From Bacteroidales bacterium (GTDB taxonomy: Bacteria; Bacteroidota; Bacteroidia; Bacteroidales; UBA932): 17,357 nucleotides of DNA. Location of the stretch: positions 1-17,357 of the forward strand of contig JAHHQP010000039.1 in NCBI GenBank assembly GCA_020026355.1, in the 5' to 3' direction. This document shows positions 13,378-17,357 of the stretch, piece by piece (the first letter of the stretch is position 1; every line of letters starts with the position of its first letter). The position numbers and the translations under genes are program-made. The notes below the pieces were generated by a model, which was not told where the DNA came from, searched no databases, and was given only the letters and a program-made list of their open reading frames with translations.

Positions 13378-14562
13378 ATGAAAAATTATCAGGTAGACGA
13401 ATATGGCTTCTATGGCAACTTCGGTGGAACATTCGTAGAGGACAGATTGAAGAAATGTGTGGCAGAACTGCAGGAAAATTACAAGAAGGTCATCCATGAC
13501 CCTTCTTTCCTTGAAGAATATCATCAGCTGCTGAAGGATTATGTCGGACGTCCGTCTCCGCTTTATCTGGCGAAACGGCTGAGTGAACGTTACGGCTGCA
13601 AGATTTATCTGAAAAGAGAAGACCTCAATCATACCGGTGCTCACAAGATCAACAACGCCATCGGTCAGGTTCTGCTGGCCAAGCGCATGGGCAAGAAGAA
13701 GATCATCGCCGAGACCGGAGCTGGCCAGCACGGTGTCGCTACCGCTACGGTCTGCGCCTTGATGAATATGGAATGCGTCGTGTACATGGGACAGACCGAT
13801 ATTGAACGCCAGTATGTCAATGTGCAGAAGATGAGAATGTTAGGAGCGGAAGTCAAGAGTGTCGCTTCCGGCAGCATGACCTTGAAGGATGCGGTCAATG
13901 AGGCCATCACCGCTTGGGCAGACCATCTGGAGGATACCTATTATGTCATCGGGTCTACGGTAGGTCCTCATCCTTATCCCGATATGGTGGCACGTCTCCA
14001 GTCTGTCATTTCCGAGGAGATCCGGGTGCAGCTGAAAGAGCGGGAAGGCCGTGAAGTGCCGGATTATCTGATCGCCTGCATCGGCGGCGGCAGCAATGCG
14101 GCTGGAACCATTTTCCATTACCTGGATGACAAGGAGGTGAAGTTCATCTTTGCTGAGGCCGGCGGCAAGGGCGTAGACAGCGGCTATACCGCGGCTACAT
14201 TGGCCTCAGGACAGACCAGTATCCTCCATGGTTTCCGTACTAAGGTCATTCTGGACGAGAACGGCGAGGTGCAGGAACCTTATTCCATCTCTGCCGGTCT
14301 GGATTATCCGGGTATCGGTCCGCTCCATGCCTATCTCCACGAACAGGGACGTGCCGAGGCATTTGCCGTCACGGACGGAGAGGCCCTTGATGCGGCTTTC
14401 GAACTGACTCGCCTGGAGGGAATCATTCCGGCCATCGAATCTTCTCATGCGCTGGCGGTCCTGGGCAGGATCACCTTCAAGCCGAGTGATGTCGTCGTGC
14501 TGACCGTTTCCGGTCGAGGTGACAAGGATATCGATACTTACCTCAGATATTTCAATGCCTGA
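13378..14562 (+). CDS. trpB: Tryptophan synthase beta subunit
   Basis: PLP enzyme that joins indole and serine to give tryptophan. From the ATG at 13378 the protein is 394 aa, the normal length. It contains GFYGNFGG (10-17), the PLP lysine Lys90 in HTGAHKINN, Glu112 in AETGAGQHG, the phosphate-binding GGGSNAAG (236-243) and VSGRGDKD (377-384). An in-frame ATG at 13354, preceded by GGAG, would add eight residues (MNLNKTEI), and the frame stays open further upstream through the terminator. The form starting MKNYQVDEYGFYG matches the usual TrpB N-terminus best. It stands alone: no trpA, trpC, trpD or trpE is present here, so the alpha partner or free indole must come from elsewhere. It is controlled by the Trp-codon leader immediately upstream. 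It ends 6 nt from the converging AraC-family gene. Confidence 0.96.
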   Translation: MKNYQVDEYGFYGNFGGTFVEDRLKKCVAELQENYKKVIHDPSFLEEYHQLLKDYVGRPSPLYLAKRLSERYGCKIYLKREDLNHTGAHKINNAIGQVLLAKRMGKKKIIAETGAGQHGVATATVCALMNMECVVYMGQTDIERQYVNVQKMRMLGAEVKSVASGSMTLKDAVNEAITAWADHLEDTYYVIGSTVGPHPYPDMVARLQSVISEEIRVQLKEREGREVPDYLIACIGGGSNAAGTIFHYLDDKEVKFIFAEAGGKGVDSGYTAATLASGQTSILHGFRTKVILDENGEVQEPYSISAGLDYPGIGPLHAYLHEQGRAEAFAVTDGEALDAAFELTRLEGIIPAIESSHALAVLGRITFKPSDVVVLTVSGRGDKDIDTYLRYFNA

Positions 14563-14568
14563 GAGCGG

Positions 14569-15429
14569 TCAGACATCCTGACAAGTCCTGTTTTGAGTCT
14601 TCCGGAACTCGAGCGGTGATTGCCCGATATGATTCTTGAAGAATTTGCAGAAGTGGGACGTGTCGCTGAAATTGAAAGTATAGGATATTTCCTTCACCGT
14701 CATGTCCGAGTTCTTCAGCACTGAGCAGATTTTGAGCAGGGTATACTTTTCTATGCACTGGAAAGGGGACATGCCTGTATAATTGCGGATGATTTCGGTA
14801 AAGCGACTCTTGCTCAGGTGCAGTTCCTGAGCATAGAACTCGACTTCCCGATGCTGTCTGAAATTATGGAATAGCAGGTCCACGAATTTGGCGACGACCT
14901 TGTTGTTGGATTTTTTCGGGAAACTATGGGACCATTTTTCATAGTAGCGTCCGATGTAGAAAAGCATTCCGAGGATGAGATTGATGATGACCGGACTGTC
15001 ATCACGTGTTCCGGATGCTTTCAGATCGCGGATGGTCCGGTAGAATTCCAGTATGACGTCCCGTTGCTGCGGAGTGACCTCGAGACACGGATGGATGACG
15101 GACATGGTCAGGAAAGGATGGGCATGGAGCAGGGTATGGTTCCAGTATTTTCTGGAGAAGATAAGCCCCACGTTGCTGTAGTCTTCGCTGACTTCGGTGA
15201 TGCGGACCGCTTCATCATTACTGAAGAACTGGATACGGGAAGGGTCGGTATGCAGTGTATGAAATCTTGTCTTGAAATCAACGGTGCCCGTAAGCGGGAT
15301 GAAGAGAGATAGATATTCCAGCGGAAAGAAGTCTTCATCCATGCTCAGCTGGTCGTTTTCGGTCCAGAGCATGAAAAGATTATCCTTGTCGCTGAAATAT
15401 TTTTTCAGCATTTGTTCATTAATGATCAT
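14569..15429 (-). CDS. AraC-family transcriptional regulator
   Basis: A 286-aa regulator. Residues about 1-165 form an N-terminal sensing domain related to the AraC-type cupin region (for example EYLSLFIPLTG at 38-48 and IQFFSNDEAVRI at 66-77). The C-terminal AraC/XylS DNA-binding domain holds two helix-turn-helix units: VEFYAQELHLSKSRFTEII (196-214) and TVKEISYTFNFSDTSHFCKF (244-263), ending with the typical GQSPLEFRK (269-277). The ligand is unknown. The gene converges on trpB (6 nt apart, with no room for a separate terminator) and diverges from the outer-membrane barrel gene across 120 bp, which makes that gene and the following lipoprotein its most likely neighbours under control. This is inferred from position only. 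Confidence 0.93.
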   Translation of the reverse strand: MIINEQMLKKYFSDKDNLFMLWTENDQLSMDEDFFPLEYLSLFIPLTGTVDFKTRFHTLHTDPSRIQFFSNDEAVRITEVSEDYSNVGLIFSRKYWNHTLLHAHPFLTMSVIHPCLEVTPQQRDVILEFYRTIRDLKASGTRDDSPVIINLILGMLFYIGRYYEKWSHSFPKKSNNKVVAKFVDLLFHNFRQHREVEFYAQELHLSKSRFTEIIRNYTGMSPFQCIEKYTLLKICSVLKNSDMTVKEISYTFNFSDTSHFCKFFKNHIGQSPLEFRKTQNRTCQDV

Positions 15430-15512
15430 AATGTCGGTAAATGTAGGAATTTTACAGTAATATTATACCATCAAACAGCAATATTGTAACATGAAGTTGA
15501 AACCGTGATGAA

Positions 15513-15520
15513 TAACTTTG
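15513..15520 (+). promoter_or_regulatory. Predicted -7 element of the barrel-lipoprotein unit
   Basis: TAACTTTGC in the AraC/barrel divergent region matches TAnnTTTG(C) and lies 29 nt before the ATG at 15550. No TTG occurs at the expected -33 spacing. A missing -33 element could mean dependence on an activator such as the divergent AraC-family protein, but that is speculative. Confidence 0.5.
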
Positions 15521-15549
15521 CAGAGTTTAACGCTTAAATACTAGAAAAA

Positions 15550-16218
15550 ATGAAAAAAAACCTGATTATTCTCGGCTGCGCTCTATTTCTTTCCGCAGCT
15601 GCATCCGCACAGACAAAAGGAGATATGACCATCGGGGGAAACCTCGGTTTCGGAATCGGATCCCATAGCTGGAAGTCCATCACTAAGGTGGATAATACGA
15701 CAACGACTTCTAAGGACAGCACTCCTTCCGGCTCTTTCAGCTTCATTCCTTCTTTCGGCTATTTCGTTGTCGACAACCTTCAGTTGAATGTCGGGATCGG
15801 TTATGAGATGAGCGCTGAAAAATCTTTCGATGACAATAAATCAAAGAAGACCATCGACAGCCGTCATCGCTATACCTTAGGACTCGGTCTGAACTATTTC
15901 ATCAAGGTCTGCAACAATTTCTATTACACACCAGGCTTCTTCTATGATTTCGGTGGCGTGAGCAGCATTCACAAAGTTTCAAAAGAGAATGAAACGAAGA
16001 AGACCACACGCTCCGGATTCACGACAGGCTTCGACCTGAATCTGGTGCAGTTCGAGGTGAAGGTCAGCAACCATTGCGGTCTTACCCTCAATCTGCTCAA
16101 CCTGGAATATGATTTCACCTCAACGCACCGGACAAGCGGCGATATAAGATATACGCAGAACAGCAACGATATCTTCTTCAACTTGTCCAGCAAGATCGGA
16201 TTCAAGTACTATTTCTAG
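15550..16218 (+). CDS. Outer-membrane beta-barrel protein
   Basis: A 222-aa exported protein with a clear Sec signal peptide (MKKNLIILGCALFLSAAASA, cleavage before Gln21). The mature part alternates polar and hydrophobic residues in amphipathic strands, rich in Gly and aromatic residues (for example GDMTIGGNLGFGIG, FIPSFGYFVVDNLQLNVGIG, RYTLGLGLNYFI). It ends in KIGFKYYF; a C-terminal Phe is the usual signal for the outer-membrane assembly machinery. Size and strand pattern suggest a small barrel of about eight strands (OmpX/OMP_b-brl-like). Ligand or function is unknown. The following lipoprotein gene begins 3-30 nt after the stop, implying one transcript. Confidence 0.85.
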   Translation: MKKNLIILGCALFLSAAASAQTKGDMTIGGNLGFGIGSHSWKSITKVDNTTTTSKDSTPSGSFSFIPSFGYFVVDNLQLNVGIGYEMSAEKSFDDNKSKKTIDSRHRYTLGLGLNYFIKVCNNFYYTPGFFYDFGGVSSIHKVSKENETKKTTRSGFTTGFDLNLVQFEVKVSNHCGLTLNLLNLEYDFTSTHRTSGDIRYTQNSNDIFFNLSSKIGFKYYF

Positions 16219-16248
16219 AATATGCTTCCAATCAAAAAGAGATTTATC

Positions 16249-17142
16249 ATGAAAAGATTTACAGCATTCTTGACAGCTGCACTTCTTGCAGTGCCTTTCA
16301 TGGTTTCCTGTCAGAAGGAGAACGCAACGCTGACGACGGATGGACAGAAAGTTTCTGACATTGTCGTAAAATCCTTCGAAAAGAAATATCCGAACGCTGA
16401 GAACGTGAGCTGGGAGACAAGATCCTCCTATTGGGTAGCTCATTTCGACCTTCCTTCCACTAAAGCTGCCGAGGCTGGAGCTAACAGCACCTGGTTCGAC
16501 AACGGCGGAAACTGGCAGATGAGCGAGATGGACATTGATTATGCCGCTCTTCCTGAGGCTGTCAGAACTGCTTTCGAGGCTACTCGCTACGCAGACTGGG
16601 TAAAGGATGACGTAGAAACTCTCGAGAGAAACGGTGTCATCTGCCTGTATGTGATCGAAGTCGAGAAGAAGATCGGTAGGGAAGAGTTCGAAATGGAACT
16701 CTATTTCACCGCTGATGGTATTCTGATGAGGGAAGTGCCTGCAGATGAGGACCATAGCGATCTGATTCCGGAGGAACTTCCAGAGGCTCTGAAAGATCTT
16801 CTCGAGCAGGAATATCACGGTTACCTTTGTGTAGAGGCTGAACTTGAGGACGGTCATTTCGAGGTGGAAATCCTCTTTGAAGGCAAAGTCTTCGAACTCA
16901 AGTATACTGCATCATTGGATTGGGTATCCACCGAATACGAGGCACTCTTTGATGAATTGCCGAAGGAGATTCAGGAAATCGTGAATCGCGAACTCGGCGA
17001 GAGACTTGGTTTTGAGATCGATGACATCGATGTCATCAAGACCGGTCTCGGTTTCTCTTACAAGATCGAGCTCGAAAATGAGACCACTGATGAGGAGATC
17101 AAGATCATCATCAACGAGAAAGGAGAAATTACCATCAAATAA
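16249..17142 (+). CDS. PepSY-like (DUF2874-type) lipoprotein
   Basis: A 297-aa acidic protein, probably a lipoprotein: MKRFTAFLTAALLAVPFMVS followed by Cys21 in a VSC lipobox. After VSDIVVKSFEKKYPNAENVSW (about 35-55), a pattern typical of PepSY-like BLIP-fold proteins of Bacteroidota, the chain repeats a helix-plus-strands unit, each beginning with LPEAV (101), LPEAL (177) or LPKEI (237). The sequence thus appears to be four diverged PepSY-like units. The mature part is strongly Glu/Asp-rich. An upstream in-frame ATG at 16222 adds nine residues, but 16249 gives a normal signal peptide and follows AAAAAGAGA. It is paired with the outer-membrane barrel gene and probably faces the periplasm or outer membrane. 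The function is unknown; the family has been compared with protease or beta-lactamase inhibitor folds. Confidence 0.8.
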   Translation: MKRFTAFLTAALLAVPFMVSCQKENATLTTDGQKVSDIVVKSFEKKYPNAENVSWETRSSYWVAHFDLPSTKAAEAGANSTWFDNGGNWQMSEMDIDYAALPEAVRTAFEATRYADWVKDDVETLERNGVICLYVIEVEKKIGREEFEMELYFTADGILMREVPADEDHSDLIPEELPEALKDLLEQEYHGYLCVEAELEDGHFEVEILFEGKVFELKYTASLDWVSTEYEALFDELPKEIQEIVNRELGERLGFEIDDIDVIKTGLGFSYKIELENETTDEEIKIIINEKGEITIK

Positions 17143-17171
17143 TCGTTTCTTCAAGCTCCGTGAAAAAAGAG

Positions 17172-17204
17172 ACCGGGTCAAAAGTTATTTTGATCCGGTT
17201 TTCT
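17172..17204 (+). terminator. Intrinsic terminator after the PepSY-like lipoprotein gene
   Basis: ACCGGGTCAAAA (17172-17183) pairs with TTTTGATCCGGT (17188-17199), with one G-U pair and a GTTA loop, followed by TTTTCT. It is 29 nt after the stop codon. A T-rich tract also follows on the minus strand (six A at 17163-17168), so it may work in both directions. Confidence 0.85.
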
Positions 17205-17206
17205 AT

Positions 17207-17357
17207 GTAATATGACGTGGTGTTTGTCAGCGCCTGGCTTAAGAAAAATTGCCGTGCAGTTCATCAGATTGTGAACCGGAATACCGTAAGTTATTATGGT
17301 CAGGACTCCCCTCGATCGTTTTTCACTTATTTAATACAATTTATATTATGTTAACTA
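17207..17357. other. Right-edge segment with no supported gene
   Basis: 151 bp after the terminator. I see no tRNA and no frame of useful length. An ATG at 17348-17350 lies at the very edge after an AT-rich run and might open a gene beyond the window, but three codons are not enough to say. Confidence 0.3.

Noticed and set aside
17212..17274. 20-codon frame after the last terminator (starts MTWCLSAPGL)
   Set aside because: Too short, no promoter or homologous pattern; chance frame.

Overview
The window looks like chromosomal DNA of a member of the Bacteroidota, most likely Bacteroidales; the genus cannot be resolved. The reasons are: upstream regions carrying the TAnnTTTG -7 element typical of this phylum (at least six examples, two with a TTG/TTTG -33 element 20 nt upstream); A-rich leaders instead of strong Shine-Dalgarno sites; Bacteroidota-type versions of QueA, class 2 PyrD and the XRE regulator with an acidic linker; and small exported, PepSY-like and outer-membrane barrel proteins common in this phylum. 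There is no insertion sequence, CRISPR array, rRNA or recognisable tRNA, and almost all of it reads as core genome.

Layout. 20-2862 (minus): an XRE regulator gene, then pyrD and cinA, the last two joined by an ATGA overlap. 2863-3357: an AT-rich divergent intergenic region rich in symmetric and directly repeated motifs. 3358-5833 (plus): queA (queuosine synthesis) and a glycerolipid-type acyltransferase with its own strong promoter. 5869-9227 (minus): rlmD, a Na/Ca-exchanger-family gene and mscS, tightly packed. 9238-9279: a strong minus-strand terminator separating that unit from the upstream minus unit. 9324-12459 (minus): a two-helix membrane protein, a second CaCA exchanger and a Na/Pi cotransporter. 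12630-13043 (minus): a small exported protein. 13094-14562 (plus): promoter, leader peptide, terminator and trpB. 14569-15429 (minus): an AraC-family regulator. 15550-17142 (plus): an outer-membrane beta-barrel protein and a PepSY-like lipoprotein, closed by a terminator at 17172-17204.

The main result is the trpB leader. A consensus promoter (13094-13124) starts a leader of about 230-250 nt. It encodes a 19-residue peptide with two adjacent Trp codons (13181-13186), followed by a 10+4 bp intrinsic terminator (13272-13310) upstream of a stand-alone trpB. A six-base copy of the terminator's 5' arm lies directly after the leader-peptide stop codon, so a ribosome at the stop would hide it while a ribosome stalled on Trp would leave it free. 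This has the architecture of ribosome-mediated tryptophan attenuation, here on a lone trpB in a Bacteroidota-like genome.

Other points worth checking are a perfect 13-bp inverted repeat over the predicted queA -7 element, an array of same-strand GTGAAT repeats and palindromes next to the XRE gene, a -7 element merged with the terminator hairpin upstream of rlmD, and altered active-site motifs in PyrD and the acyltransferase.
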